From contig NZ_LDTE01000051.1 of NCBI RefSeq assembly GCF_001476905.1, positions 1-50,039 on the forward strand: a stretch of DNA of 50,039 nucleotides. Direction: 5' to 3'. Each line of letters begins with the position of its first letter. The stretch's first letter is position 1. Below, in pieces: positions 16,986 through 25,778 of this stretch. A program made the position numbers and the translations under genes. The notes beneath the pieces were generated by a model. It did not search any database. It saw only the letters and a program-made list of their open reading frames with translations, and was not told where the DNA came from. The stretch is from Sphingomonas sanguinis. Its GTDB lineage: Bacteria; Pseudomonadota; Alphaproteobacteria; Sphingomonadales; Sphingomonadaceae.

Positions 16986-18339
16986 CCTCGGGCCGCAAAG
17001 GACGGCGACCGGGTGGTGGTTTCAACCGCGCCTCGCGGGTTCGCCGGGCGAGATAGGTGTCCAGCCCGATCTGCGCGGCCATCAGCTGGTAGAGGAAGGG
17101 ATTGAACGCGATCCCGACAAACGCCCCGCCCAGCAGATAGATCAGGTGAGCATGTTGGAGCGCGCCCGCCAGCCGCCCGCCCCAGTGGAGCGGATCGTCG
17201 GTCTTGCGATAACGTCGCCGCAGCGCCTCCATCCGGAGCAGCCCCGCGACATTGATGCCCAGCCACAGGAACAGGCCCGGCCAGCCCTGTTCGCCCAGCA
17301 TCTCGAAATAGCTGGAGTGATAGGCGCGGGCGCGGTCGGTGGTGACCTGTTTCTCGATGGTGGCGTTGTGCGCGGTGCCCTCGACCTTGGTCAGGTCATA
17401 GCGCAGGCTATTCTGCAGATAGGCATTGAACCCGCCGCCGAACGGGTTGGATGTGGCATAGTCCAAGGTCCATTTCCACACCGCCAGCCGGGTCGAGGCG
17501 GACTCGTCGCCCTGATAGGTGCGGATGGTGTTCATCCGCTGGGTATAGGAGGAGGGGAGGAGCGGCACGACCGCCAGCCCCGCCACCGCCAGTACGCTGA
17601 TATACAGGACCCGCCGCTTGACCTCACGCAACATCAGGATGGCGAGCAGCCCGATGCAGAGCAGTCCCGTGCGCGCCGAGGTGCCGACCGGGATCAGCAG
17701 ACAGGCGAAGATCAGCCCCGACCCGAACAGCTGCACCCGCCGGTCGGGCGGAAAGATGGTGCCATGCTTCATCAGCCACAGGATGACCGGGATCGCCGCA
17801 ATCGCGACCGCCGAGATGATGCTGCCCTCATAGAGGCCGGTATTGTTGGTCACCATCAGGTTTAGCTCGCCGTAACCGCCGCCGCTGAACAGCGTCTTGA
17901 TCCCGCCGACGATGACGATCGACGCCAGCGACAGCATCATGAACAGCAGCAGCGCCTCGATCCTGAGCCGGGTGCGCAGCGTCAGTGGCAGGAAGACGGC
18001 AAAGGCCAGCGCCTTCCACACCCAGTCCCACTTGTCCCTGGCCTCGACCGGAAAGTCCGCGCCGAAAAAGGTGGTCGTGGCGCAATAGCCGAGCAGCAGG
18101 AGGATCGCGCCCTGCCGCAAGGTGAAGCGACTGTCCCGCTTGTCGTCGACCAGCGCCCAGGCACCCACCGCCGCCACTACCGCGATCAACGAGATCGGCA
18201 CGGTGTTGAGCAGATAATAGGTCAGCCGCTGGGGCGAGACGATATCGATATAGATATAGGCGAGGACCAGCAGGAACGGCCGTCGCAGCCCCATGGCGAA
18301 CAGGCTGAACAGGAACCCGATCAGGAACAGGTCACGCAT
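16960..18339 (-). CDS. Putative O-ligase of the exosortase A system
   Basis: A 459-residue polytopic inner-membrane protein of the O-antigen ligase (WaaL-like) superfamily. Its opening (MRDLFLIGFLFSLFAMGLRRP, then YIYIDIVSPQRLTYY) matches the exosortase-A-associated O-ligase family (TIGR03097) as I remember it. Ten or so hydrophobic segments flank a large periplasmic loop with the ligase-type signature region (TRLAVWKWTLDYA, NPFGGGFNAY, AYHSSYFEMLGEQGWPGLFLW). It is expected to transfer an exported glycan to a periplasmic acceptor. The ATG at 18339 overlaps the end of the 50-residue microprotein gene by 8 nt, with AAAGG 11 nt upstream; a GTG at 18351 is an alternative start. Exosortase itself is not in the window. 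Confidence 0.85.
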   Translation of the reverse strand: MRDLFLIGFLFSLFAMGLRRPFLLVLAYIYIDIVSPQRLTYYLLNTVPISLIAVVAAVGAWALVDDKRDSRFTLRQGAILLLLGYCATTTFFGADFPVEARDKWDWVWKALAFAVFLPLTLRTRLRIEALLLFMMLSLASIVIVGGIKTLFSGGGYGELNLMVTNNTGLYEGSIISAVAIAAIPVILWLMKHGTIFPPDRRVQLFGSGLIFACLLIPVGTSARTGLLCIGLLAILMLREVKRRVLYISVLAVAGLAVVPLLPSSYTQRMNTIRTYQGDESASTRLAVWKWTLDYATSNPFGGGFNAYLQNSLRYDLTKVEGTAHNATIEKQVTTDRARAYHSSYFEMLGEQGWPGLFLWLGINVAGLLRMEALRRRYRKTDDPLHWGGRLAGALQHAHLIYLLGGAFVGIAFNPFLYQLMAAQIGLDTYLARRTREARLKPPPGRRPLRPEVRTSAPSA

Positions 18340-18484
18340 CGGGGTGCGCACCTTTCCCGCGCAGCCGCTTGCCGTCGGTCGGGCGCGCGTCTCCCTCCTG
18401 GTCCAGGTCGCGCCGTCCCAACAGGCGCCAAGCCGCGATCAGCATCAGGCCATGGGTCAGGAGAAGGGCAAAGCTGTCGATCAT
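18332..18484 (-). CDS. 50-residue membrane microprotein, exosortase locus
   Basis: A short gene encodes a 50-residue protein beginning MIDSFALLLTHGLMLIAAWR, one membrane helix (about 4-21), followed by a charged hydrophilic tail (RRDLDQEGDARPTDGKR...). It has a strong AGGAAAGGA ribosome binding site 6-7 nt before ATG at 18484, and its stop overlaps the start of the O-ligase by 8 nt, so the two are probably translationally coupled. Topology suggests N-out or N-in single-pass anchoring beside the ligase. I recognise no family. It may be a subunit or stabiliser of the O-ligase. Coupling and ribosome binding site argue it is real; function is unknown. Confidence 0.7.
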   Translation of the reverse strand: MIDSFALLLTHGLMLIAAWRLLGRRDLDQEGDARPTDGKRLRGKGAHPDA

Positions 18485-18580
18485 CGCCCGTCCTTTCCTG
18501 CTGACGCCGGTCGCTGTCGGCGATGCTTATAAACCGGTGGTTGACGCGGCGTTAAGGGCTGGCATGACAGGTGCATCGTC

Positions 18581-19801
18581 ATGCGCATCCTGCACATCCT
18601 CGACCATGGCCTGCCGCTCCAGAGCGGTTATACCTTTCGCACCCGCGCTATCCTGAAGGCGCAAGGGGCCGAAGGGCACGCGGTCGCGGCGGTGACCGGT
18701 CCGCGCCAGGGCGGCGCGGCGGGTGAGGTCGAGACGCTGGATGGGCTGACCTTCTATCGTACCGCAGCGGCGGGTCGGTTCGGGCCGCGCGGCGCGCTGG
18801 GCGAACTGGCCGGACTCGCGGCGCATGTCCGGGCTATCGAGCGGGCGGTCCAGGCGTTCCGGCCCGATATCCTCCATGCCCATTCCCCCGTGCTCGACGC
18901 GCTGGCCGGGCTGGCGGTCGCGCGGCGGCACGGCCTGCCGCTCATTTATGAGATTCGCGCCTTTTGGGAGGATGCGGCGGTCGGCAACGGCACCGGGGTC
19001 GAGGGGAGCGCGCGCTACCGCGCCACCCGCGCGCTGGAGGGCTGGACCTGCGGCCGGGCCGATGCGATTGCCGTCATCTGCGAAGGGCTGCGCGGCGACC
19101 TGATCGCGCGCGGGCTGCCCGCCGACAAGATCGTGGTGTCGCCCAACGGCGTCGATCTGACGCTGTTCGGCCAGCCCGCCCCGCGCGACGAGGCGTTGGC
19201 GCGGCAATGGGGGCTGGAGGGGGCCGAGGTGATCGGCTTTATCGGCAGTTTCTATGATTATGAGGGGCTGGACGACCTGATCGCCGCCATGCCCCGGCTG
19301 GTCGCGGCCCGGCCCGGCGCACGGCTGCTGCTGGTCGGCGGTGGTCCGATGGAGGCGGCGCTACGCGCCCAGGCCGAGGCGTCGCCCGTCGCCGATGCGA
19401 TCCGCTTCGTCGGGCGCGTGCCGCATCAGGAGGTCGAGCGTTATTATAGCTTGGTCGATGTGCTCGCCTATCCGCGCAAGAAGATGCGGCTGACCGATCT
19501 GGTAACACCGCTGAAACCGCTGGAGGCCATGGCGCAGCGGCGGCTGGTGGCGGCGTCGGATGTCGGCGGGCACCGTGAGCTGATCGAGGATGGACGGACC
19601 GGCACGCTGTTTCCTCCGGACGATCCGGCCGCGTTGGCCGACGCCCTGGCGGCTTTGCTGGCCGATCGATCGATCTGGGAGCGGCGGCGCGATGCGGGGC
19701 GGGCGTTCGTTGAAAAAGAACGCAATTGGGCGTCGAACATTCGGCGTTACGAACCTGTTTACCAGCGCTTGCTAGAGAAGGCGGCGACGAAACGGCCATG
19801 A
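18581..19801 (+). CDS. GT4 glycosyltransferase, exosortase-A-associated type
   Basis: A 406-residue GT-B glycosyltransferase of family 4 that would add a sugar to a growing surface glycan in the cytoplasm. The opening (MRILHILDHGLPLQSGYTFR) is the hallmark of the PEP-CTERM/exosortase-A-associated glycosyltransferase family (TIGR04063, from memory). A donor-binding half follows, with VSPNGVDLTLF, GFIGSFYDYEGLDDLI, LLLVGGGP and the EX7E-like region near TPLKPLEAMAQRR. It is divergent from the microprotein/O-ligase pair across 96 bp. The stop overlaps the next start (ATGA), so the two are coupled. Confidence 0.9.
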   Translation: MRILHILDHGLPLQSGYTFRTRAILKAQGAEGHAVAAVTGPRQGGAAGEVETLDGLTFYRTAAAGRFGPRGALGELAGLAAHVRAIERAVQAFRPDILHAHSPVLDALAGLAVARRHGLPLIYEIRAFWEDAAVGNGTGVEGSARYRATRALEGWTCGRADAIAVICEGLRGDLIARGLPADKIVVSPNGVDLTLFGQPAPRDEALARQWGLEGAEVIGFIGSFYDYEGLDDLIAAMPRLVAARPGARLLLVGGGPMEAALRAQAEASPVADAIRFVGRVPHQEVERYYSLVDVLAYPRKKMRLTDLVTPLKPLEAMAQRRLVAASDVGGHRELIEDGRTGTLFPPDDPAALADALAALLADRSIWERRRDAGRAFVEKERNWASNIRRYEPVYQRLLEKAATKRP

Positions 19802-20487
19802 CATTCACCGCCACGCCCTCTCCCTATCGCCTTGCCCCTGCCTGGATCGGCGGGGCTATCGGCGTGTTCCTGGCCTTTTTGGTTCTGGTCGCACCCGACT
19901 GGCGGTTGGAGACGCTGGTCGGCCAGCTGGGCCTGCCCGATATCCTGTCCGCCGCGCAGCCGCCCTTAGGCACCAAGGCGCGGCTGATGCTTGCCGTGGC
20001 GGCGGGCATCGGGGCGGGCGCGGTCGGCTGGGCGATCGCCTATCTCCTCTGGGGACCGGGCGGGTTGCTCGCCAAGAGCGTGCCCGTCGAGCGCGAGGAC
20101 GACGATGATTACGTGCCGAGCGTCCGCCGCTCCGATCGGCATCCCGACGCGCCGCCGCGACGTCCGCTCCATGCCGCCGAACTGGGCGTGCCACCGCCAC
20201 CCACCGCGGAAGAAGAGGACATCGTCGAGCGGACCTTGCCCGCCGATCTCGATCAGCCGCTGGCGGCGTTCGATCCCGATGCGATCCTGTCCGCCCCGCG
20301 CGCGCCGGTCCGGCCGGTCGCCCCGCTGACGCCCGAACCCATGCCCCTGCCGCCGATGCGCGACCCTGTGCCGGTTGATCAGGGCGCGGCCCTGCCGCTC
20401 CCCGACCGGGCGAACGAGTCGATCGAGACGCTGCTCGACCGGCTGGAGCGCGAAACCGCCCTGCGCAAGTCGAAACGGGCGGACTGA
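19798..20487 (+). CDS. Two-helix membrane protein coupled to the glycosyltransferase
   Basis: A 229-residue protein with no family I recognise. It has two membrane helices (about 15-37 and 62-86) close to the N-terminus, then a long hydrophilic tail rich in Pro, Asp and Arg (about 95-215) and a short coiled C-terminus (SIETLLDRLERETALRK). It starts inside the stop of the glycosyltransferase gene (ATGA overlap), which implies coupled translation and a role in the same pathway, perhaps as a scaffold or length regulator for the glycan machinery. That role is inference from position only. Confidence 0.7.
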   Translation: MTFTATPSPYRLAPAWIGGAIGVFLAFLVLVAPDWRLETLVGQLGLPDILSAAQPPLGTKARLMLAVAAGIGAGAVGWAIAYLLWGPGGLLAKSVPVEREDDDDYVPSVRRSDRHPDAPPRRPLHAAELGVPPPPTAEEEDIVERTLPADLDQPLAAFDPDAILSAPRAPVRPVAPLTPEPMPLPPMRDPVPVDQGAALPLPDRANESIETLLDRLERETALRKSKRAD

Positions 20488-20512
20488 GGCCGCTTCTTCT
20501 CTTCTCCGCTCC

Positions 20513-20532
20513 ACCCCGGCGAAGACCGGGGT
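20513..20532. repeat. Intergenic CCCCGG...CCGGGG hairpin
   Basis: ACCCCGG / CCGGGGT form a perfect 7-bp stem around a 6-base loop, 26 nt after the membrane protein gene. The form (CCCCGGCGAAGACCGGGG followed by TCCAG) resembles a REP-like hairpin that I recall as common between sphingomonad genes. It may also terminate the glycosyltransferase transcript. Confidence 0.5.
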
Positions 20533-20617
20533 CCAGTTGCTGGCGGTCGGGAGTCTTTACCTGCCGATACCCAACGGGGTTTCGACCCTTTGGCGGGTGA
20601 CGGGGGTGGAAAGTTCG

Positions 20618-20821
20618 CGCGAAGTCGCGATGACGCGAAGATGGTTCGCGCAGAGGCGCAGAGATCGCAGAGGGTTTTCGCGCGGAGGCGCGGAGAGACA
20701 GCGCGCGCGGCAGCGCATTTGAGTCCATCGTTGAGGCTAAAGGGCCGCTGGCGCGGCAAGGTCAAACTCTCCGCGCCTACGCGCGAACCTCTTCTCTTCT
20801 TCGCGTCATCGCGGCTTCGCG
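20618..20821. repeat. Nested palindromic element, about 204 bp
   Basis: Two pairs of inverted arms lie inside each other. The outer arms, 20618-20643 and 20796-20821, match at 24 of 26 positions. The inner arms, 20677-20697 and 20767-20787, match at 20 of 21. Between the left arms is a related direct copy of the GCGCAGAGGCGCAGAG motif. There is no reading frame of note. The whole could fold into one long hairpin or cruciform and looks like a non-autonomous REP/MITE-type element. It occupies most of the gene-free stretch before aconitase. Confidence 0.65.
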
Positions 20822-20832
20822 TGACACAAAAA

Positions 20833-20858
20833 ACCCGCCCGGATCACTCCGAGCGGGT
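20833..20858 (-). terminator. Rho-independent terminator of acnA
   Basis: On the minus strand an 11-bp stem (ACCCGCTCGGA / TCCGGGCGGGT, one T-G wobble) with a 4-base loop is followed directly by a run of T. It lies 54 nt beyond the aconitase stop. A plus-strand T-run on the other side is weaker, so it mainly serves acnA. Confidence 0.85.
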
Positions 20859-20874
20859 CTTTTCGCATAACCTT

Positions 20875-20901
20875 GAGGGCGGGCCTGACGGACCCGCCCT
20901 C
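20875..20901 (-). terminator. Second hairpin after acnA
   Basis: A perfect 9-bp stem (GAGGGCGGG / CCCGCCCTC) with a 9-base loop lies 11 nt beyond the aconitase stop codon, ahead of the T-run terminator. It probably protects the 3' end of the transcript; it has no T-run of its own. Confidence 0.55.
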
Positions 20902-20911
20902 GTCAAACGGC

Positions 20912-23599
20912 TTACGCCGCCAGATTGCGCAGCACGTACTGCAGGATGCCGCCGTTCAGGAAATATTCCAGCTCGTTGACGGTATCGATGCGACACTTGG
21001 TCAGGAAGGTCTCGGTCGAGCCGTCCTTGCGGGTCAGGATCACTTCGACATCCTGACGCGGACGCAAGCCAGCCACGCCCTGGATGGTGAAGCTCTCGCT
21101 GCCGTCCAGCTTCAGCGTCTCGCGGGTCACGCCGTCTGCGAACTGCAGCGGCAGGACGCCCATGCCGACCAGGTTCGAGCGGTGGATACGCTCGAAGCTC
21201 TCGGTGATGACCGCCCGCACGCCGAGCAGGTTGGTGCCCTTCGCCGCCCAGTCGCGCGACGAACCGGTGCCATATTCCTTGCCCGCGACGATGACGAGTG
21301 GCGTGCCGTCGGCCTTGTGACGCATCGCGGCGTCGTAGATCGGCATCACTTCGCCGTCATACTGGGTCATGCCGCCCTCGACGCCGGGGACCATCTCGTT
21401 CTTGATGCGGATGTTGGCAAAGGTGCCACGCATCATCACGTCATGGTTGCCACGACGCGCGCCGTACGAGTTGAAGTCCTTCTTGGCGACCTGATGCTCC
21501 TGCAGGAAGGTGCCTGCCGGGCTGTCGGCCTTGATCGAACCGGCCGGGCTGATGTGGTCGGTGGTGATCGAGTCGCCCAGGATGGCGAGCGGCTTGGCCT
21601 CGATGATGTCGGTGACGGGCTTCGGCGTCATCTCCATGCCCTCGAAATAGGGCGGGTTGGCGACATAGGTCGAAGCGGCGGGCCACGCATAGGTGTCCGA
21701 ACCGGTGACCTCGATCGCCGACCACTTGGCGTCGCCCGCATAGACATTGCCGTAGCGCGAACGGAACATCTCGTCGTCGATGTTCGCATCCATCAGGCTG
21801 CGGACTTCCTCGTTCGAGGGCCAGATGTCCTTCAGATAGACGTCCTGGCCGTCCTTGCCCTGGCCGATCGGCGTTTCACGCATGTCCTGCGTGACCGTGC
21901 CCTTCAGCGCATAGGCGACGACGAGCGGCGGCGAGGCGAGAAAGTTGGCACGGACGTCGGCCGACACGCGGCCCTCGAAGTTGCGGTTGCCCGACAGGAC
22001 CGAGGCGGCGACGATGTCGTTGCCGTTGATCGCCTTCGAGATCGGCTCGGCGAGCGGGCCCGAATTGCCGATGCAGGTGGTGCAGCCATAGCCGACCAGA
22101 TTGAAGCCGATCGCGTCGAGATCGGCGGTCAGGCCCGCCTTGTCCAGGTAATCGGTCACGACCTGCGAACCGGGGGCGAGCGAGGTCTTGACCCAGGGCT
22201 TGGGCTTTAGGCCCAGCGCGTTCGCCTTGCGCGCGACCAGACCGGCGGCGACCAGCACGCTCGGGTTCGAGGTGTTGGTGCAGCTGGTGATCGCGGCGAT
22301 CACGACGTCGCCGTCGCCGATGTCATGGCTACGATCCTCGACCGCGACGCGGACGGCGGCCTCCTTCTTGTACACCTTGGCGAGGTCGGCGTTGAACACG
22401 TCGTCGACTTCGGTCAGCACGACCTTGTCCTGCGGACGCTTCGGACCGGCGAGCGACGGCACGACCGTCGACATGTCGAGTTCCAGCGTGTCGGTGAAGA
22501 CGGGGTCGGCGGCATCGTCATGACGCCAGAAACCGTTCGCCTTGGCATAGGCCTCGACCAGCGCGACATTGTCGTCCGAACGCGCGGTCAGGCGCATATA
22601 GTCGAGCGTCTTGTCGTCGATCGGGAAGAAGCCGCAGGTCGCGCCGTACTCGGGTGCCATGTTGGCGATCGTCGCACGGTCGGCGAGGGTCATCGACGAC
22701 AGGCCGGGGCCGTAGAACTCGACGAAGCGGCCGACCACGCCCTTGGCGCGCAGCATCTGGGTGATGGTCAGCACCAGGTCGGTGGCGGTGATGCCTTCCT
22801 GGAGCTTGCCGGTCAGCTTGAAGCCGACGACTTCGGGGATCAGCATCGACACGGGCTGGCCGAGCATCGCGGCTTCCGCCTCGATCCCGCCGACGCCCCA
22901 GCCGAGCACGCCCAGGCCGTTGATCATCGTGGTGTGGCTGTCCGTGCCGACCAGCGTGTCCGGGTATGCGATGGTCGCGCCGCCCTTGGCGTGCTCGCCG
23001 CTCTCGGTCGAGGACCAGATGGCCTGGCCGATATATTCCAGATTGACCTGGTGGCAGATGCCGGTGCCCGGCGGAACGACCGAGAAATTATCGAGCGCCT
23101 TGGAGCCCCACTTCAGGAACTCGTAACGCTCCATGTTACGCTGATATTCGAGGTCGACGTTATCCTCGAACGCCTGCGGCGTGCCGAACTCGTCGACCAT
23201 GACCGAGTGGTCGATGACGAGGTGGACGGGGACCTGCGGATTGATCTTGGCCGCGTCGCCGCCCAGCTTGGTGATCGCGTCGCGCATCGCGGCGAGGTCG
23301 ACCACGCAGGGCACGCCGGTGAAGTCCTGCATCAGCACGCGCGCCGGGCGATACTGGATCTCGCGGTCCGAACGCTGGGTCTTCTGCCAGTCGACGATCG
23401 CCTGGATGTCCTCGCGCGTGACGGTCTTGCCGTCCTCGAAGCGCAGAAGGTTCTCCAGCAGCACCTTCATCGAGAAGGGCAGGCGGCTGATGTCGCCGAG
23501 CTGCTCGGAAGCCTTGGCGAGGCTGTAATAATCATAGGTCTTGCCGTCGACGTCGAGCGTCGAGCGGGTGTTCAGGCTGTCCTGGCCTATCGCAGTCAT
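20912..23599 (-). CDS. acnA: Aconitate hydratase A
   Basis: Interconverts citrate and isocitrate in the tricarboxylic acid cycle using a 4Fe-4S cluster. The 895-residue length fits the AcnA/IRP1 type. The cluster cysteines are Cys440 ([10 protein letters not shown]), Cys506 and Cys509 ([10 protein letters not shown]); the swivelling domain shows [13 protein letters not shown] near the C-terminus. The start at 23599 is preceded by AAGGGA; a longer frame to 23707 has no better site. It is monocistronic, with its own terminator. As in other AcnA proteins, apo-form RNA binding is possible, but nothing here tests it. Confidence 0.97.
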   Translation of the reverse strand: MTAIGQDSLNTRSTLDVDGKTYDYYSLAKASEQLGDISRLPFSMKVLLENLLRFEDGKTVTREDIQAIVDWQKTQRSDREIQYRPARVLMQDFTGVPCVVDLAAMRDAITKLGGDAAKINPQVPVHLVIDHSVMVDEFGTPQAFEDNVDLEYQRNMERYEFLKWGSKALDNFSVVPPGTGICHQVNLEYIGQAIWSSTESGEHAKGGATIAYPDTLVGTDSHTTMINGLGVLGWGVGGIEAEAAMLGQPVSMLIPEVVGFKLTGKLQEGITATDLVLTITQMLRAKGVVGRFVEFYGPGLSSMTLADRATIANMAPEYGATCGFFPIDDKTLDYMRLTARSDDNVALVEAYAKANGFWRHDDAADPVFTDTLELDMSTVVPSLAGPKRPQDKVVLTEVDDVFNADLAKVYKKEAAVRVAVEDRSHDIGDGDVVIAAITSCTNTSNPSVLVAAGLVARKANALGLKPKPWVKTSLAPGSQVVTDYLDKAGLTADLDAIGFNLVGYGCTTCIGNSGPLAEPISKAINGNDIVAASVLSGNRNFEGRVSADVRANFLASPPLVVAYALKGTVTQDMRETPIGQGKDGQDVYLKDIWPSNEEVRSLMDANIDDEMFRSRYGNVYAGDAKWSAIEVTGSDTYAWPAASTYVANPPYFEGMEMTPKPVTDIIEAKPLAILGDSITTDHISPAGSIKADSPAGTFLQEHQVAKKDFNSYGARRGNHDVMMRGTFANIRIKNEMVPGVEGGMTQYDGEVMPIYDAAMRHKADGTPLVIVAGKEYGTGSSRDWAAKGTNLLGVRAVITESFERIHRSNLVGMGVLPLQFADGVTRETLKLDGSESFTIQGVAGLRPRQDVEVILTRKDGSTETFLTKCRIDTVNELEYFLNGGILQYVLRNLAA

Positions 23600-23981
23600 G
23601 GGCGTCCCTTCTTGGTCGAGCCGGGCACGCCCAGGGGGACACGGCAGCATGCAGCCGCGAGCAAGGCGTGCCGGGGATAAATCCGGTGATGCGAGCGGCC
23701 TTAGCAAGGGGTGGCCCGACAGGGAAGGGCATCAAGGGTGGAAATCGAGGGCGGGATCGGCGCATTTGCGGCGTTGCAACGGTGTCCCGTCGCAACCGTG
23801 GAAAAAGCGTGGAACAGGCATGATGAATGACGGGTTCAGACGTCATGAATGGAGTTCCGACCATGGGCGCGTTGAAGGATAGGCGATCTTCCGCTTTTAC
23901 GGCTTCGGGCCGTCACGGGGCGGCGGGACGCGGTTCCGTGACGCGCGGTACGGATGCCATCAGCATAACAGGAGGGTGGCG
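23600..23981. other. Gene-free stretch between acnA and a small gene
   Basis: About 380 bp hold no gene that I can support. The left part must carry the acnA promoter (minus strand). A GGAAC at 23811-23815 followed after 17 bases by GGTT weakly resembles a general-stress sigma factor (EcfG) promoter facing right. An inverted repeat CGTCACGG / CCGTGACG at 23911-23943 (17-base loop) lies just upstream of the next gene and could be an operator. Confidence 0.35.
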
Positions 23982-24179
23982 ATGACGCAGCACGCTCCCC
24001 GACCGCCGCGCCGTCCCGATCAGATCGTAGCGGTCGGCCTGTTGACCCAGCGTGACCTCGATGTGCTGGGCTCCGGCTTTCGCCGCTCGTTCCCGGTCAG
24101 CCAGGATACGGCATTCGACGACCTGCTTCAGGCGCTGGACTCGATAGAAGCGATCCATGTGCCGAATCGGCGGGATTGA
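23982..24179 (+). CDS. Small hypothetical protein, 65 residues
   Basis: A short soluble protein with a strong ribosome binding site (GGAGGG, 5 nt before ATG). It starts with a basic Pro/Arg-rich segment (QHAPRPPRRPDQI), then VAVGLLTQRDLDVLGSGF and an acidic helical stretch ending in VPNRRD. The arrangement suggests a small alpha/beta or helical adaptor. I recognise no family. It stands directly upstream of the membrane-tethered LuxR-type gene, on the same strand but separated by 140 bp, so co-expression is possible but not shown. Confidence 0.6.
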   Translation: MTQHAPRPPRRPDQIVAVGLLTQRDLDVLGSGFRRSFPVSQDTAFDDLLQALDSIEAIHVPNRRD

Positions 24180-24319
24180 TCGTCGCTGTCGATCAAGGAT
24201 GATCTAGCAGGGTTCCTTTCTGCCCGGATCGGACGTGGAAGCGCTTGGCGACGGGGGTAAGTCCCGGCTAATGCGTCACGCATGCCTGGACGGATTCTCC
24301 GGCACGGCCGGAAAACGCA

Positions 24320-24868
24320 ATGACTCCCGAACGCTTCGCCCTGTTGACCCGCCGCCACCGCGAATGCCTTCGTGGCGTCAAAGCGCTCAAGGGCTCCAAG
24401 GAAATCGCGATCGAACTCGGCTTGGGAAAGTCGACCGTCGACAGCTATCTGGCAGAAGCGGTCAGGCTTCTGGGCGCGCGCAATCGCCGCGAGGCGGCCA
24501 TGGCATTGGCTGATCATGAGGCCTTGGATAATGACCAAGCTACTGAAGAAAAAGAAGAAGTAACCCCCAATAAAATCATACCCGATTCTACGGGGCTGGT
24601 TTCCAAACCGCCGACCGTGGCACCTCCAATGGCACCGGATGGGAGTACGGTCGGTGGGGCGGTGCAGGACGGCCATGTCCACGCATCGCCCCGCTTGTCC
24701 CTCCCGGTCCGGCGGCAAGGACAGACCCGCAACGACATGAGCGTCGCTGAGAGGATGCTCTGGGTTCCAACGATCGCAGTCGCACTGGCCATTGGCTTCG
24801 GCATGTTGGCGACCGGCCTCGACGTTTTGACCCGTGTGATCGGACGTGTGTCGAACCTTGCCGGGTGA
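24320..24868 (+). CDS. Membrane-tethered LuxR-type DNA-binding protein
   Basis: A 182-residue protein with a GerE/LuxR helix-turn-helix at the N-terminus (about 5-62: LTRRHRECL, then SKEIAIELGLGKSTVDSYL, LLGARNRREAA), a flexible linker (about 65-145) and one membrane helix at the C-terminus (about 147-169). It has no receiver or autoinducer domain. The layout matches one-component regulators that act from the membrane or are freed by proteolysis. The linker DNA around 24540-24600 is noticeably AT-richer than its neighbours. ATG at 24320 has GGAAAA upstream. The DNA-binding call is good; target genes and signal are unknown. Confidence 0.75.
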   Translation: MTPERFALLTRRHRECLRGVKALKGSKEIAIELGLGKSTVDSYLAEAVRLLGARNRREAAMALADHEALDNDQATEEKEEVTPNKIIPDSTGLVSKPPTVAPPMAPDGSTVGGAVQDGHVHASPRLSLPVRRQGQTRNDMSVAERMLWVPTIAVALAIGFGMLATGLDVLTRVIGRVSNLAG

Positions 24869-24920
24869 TGATCCTCCGTGCGGCCAACGGCACGCATGGG
24901 CCATTTCAGGGGCACAGGCC

Positions 24921-25268
24921 ATGACGACGGAACATGAAGCGGCACTTCAGGTCACCCAGCTCCTGTGGAAGCTGGAAAACGAACTCGACACGGCTTTTTC
25001 GACCGCAGGTGAACTTGCCATGGCACTGCCGCGGGCGCGGGCCGAAGCCAAGCTGTCGGCGGTGGTCGGCCAGCACGCTTTCGAAATGCTCGGCCAGGCG
25101 ATGATGGCGATCGGCCAGGCGCGCGGACATGCCGTGCAGAGCCACCGTATCCTGGAAAAGGTCGGCAAGACGATCGGCTTCGATGCCGATGGCTATGGCG
25201 ACAACCATCCCAAGCCGCCCGAGACGACCGGTGCGATCACGGCCACGCCGCTGCGCGTGGCTGCCTGA
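24921..25268 (+). CDS. Hypothetical helical protein, 115 residues
   Basis: A soluble, mostly alpha-helical protein. Residues about 8-35 and 40-90 form long amphipathic helices (LLWKLENELDTAFSTAGEL and the Ala-rich AEAKLSAVVGQHAFEMLGQAM), followed by a loose Pro/Thr-rich tail. The pattern is compatible with a small coiled-coil dimer. It begins 52 nt after the tethered regulator on the same strand with an AGGGG site about 10 nt upstream, so it may be in the same operon. I recognise no family and assign no function. Confidence 0.6.
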   Translation: MTTEHEAALQVTQLLWKLENELDTAFSTAGELAMALPRARAEAKLSAVVGQHAFEMLGQAMMAIGQARGHAVQSHRILEKVGKTIGFDADGYGDNHPKPPETTGAITATPLRVAA

Positions 25269-25319
25269 CGAAGATCATCGCGGCGTGTCTCATCGGATTT
25301 TCATCATACGGGGCACGCC

Positions 25320-25778
25320 GTGACGCATATCTATGTCTTTAACATCGTTCAGGGGCTGATCTGCCTTTACGCCCTGACGATGGGGGGCTGGCCCGAACGA
25401 TTCGGCGCGCTCTTGCTGCTGTCGGCGACGGCGGCCACCATCCTGATCGCGTTCGAGCCAGCGACCCATTTCCGCACGACCGACCCGCGAGAGGTCATCA
25501 TCGACATCGTCCTGATGGGCGGGCTGTTGACGATCGCGTTGCTGGCCAATCGCTATTGGCCGCTCTGGCTGGCGGCGCTGCATCTTCTGGGCATCGCCAT
25601 CCACGGCGTGCGGGGATTCGATTCGAGCCTGATGCCATGGATGTATGGCATGGCAGAGGGCAAGATCGCCTATCCCATGCTCACCATCCTGGGGCTTGGC
25701 GTATTGCGCCACCGGATGCGCGTCGCCCGTTTCGGTCGTGATCCCGACTGGGCCTTTTCTTGGCGGGACCTGCGATGA
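25320..25778 (+). CDS. Small polytopic membrane protein, 152 residues
   Basis: Starts with GTG. It has four predicted membrane helices (about 4-20, 26-45, 60-76 and 80-98) and a basic cytosolic tail (RHRMRVARFGRDPDWAFSW). I recognise no family; the sequence has the look of small integral proteins of unknown role in sphingomonads. Its stop overlaps the start of the next gene (ATGA), so the two proteins are probably made together. A signal-sensing membrane partner for the downstream winged-helix protein is a reasonable guess from position only. Confidence 0.65.
   Translation: MTHIYVFNIVQGLICLYALTMGGWPERFGALLLLSATAATILIAFEPATHFRTTDPREVIIDIVLMGGLLTIALLANRYWPLWLAALHLLGIAIHGVRGFDSSLMPWMYGMAEGKIAYPMLTILGLGVLRHRMRVARFGRDPDWAFSWRDLR

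Noticed and set aside
20488..20911. A hidden small gene or tRNA before aconitase
   Set aside because: Frames here lack ribosome binding sites and the content is explained by the nested palindrome and terminators; no cloverleaf with a TTCGA-type loop was seen.
23811..23835. GGAAC-N17-GGTT, resembling an EcfG general-stress promoter
   Set aside because: The -10 part deviates from CGTT and it lies about 150 bp before the next gene; a chance match is likely. Mentioned only in the region entry.
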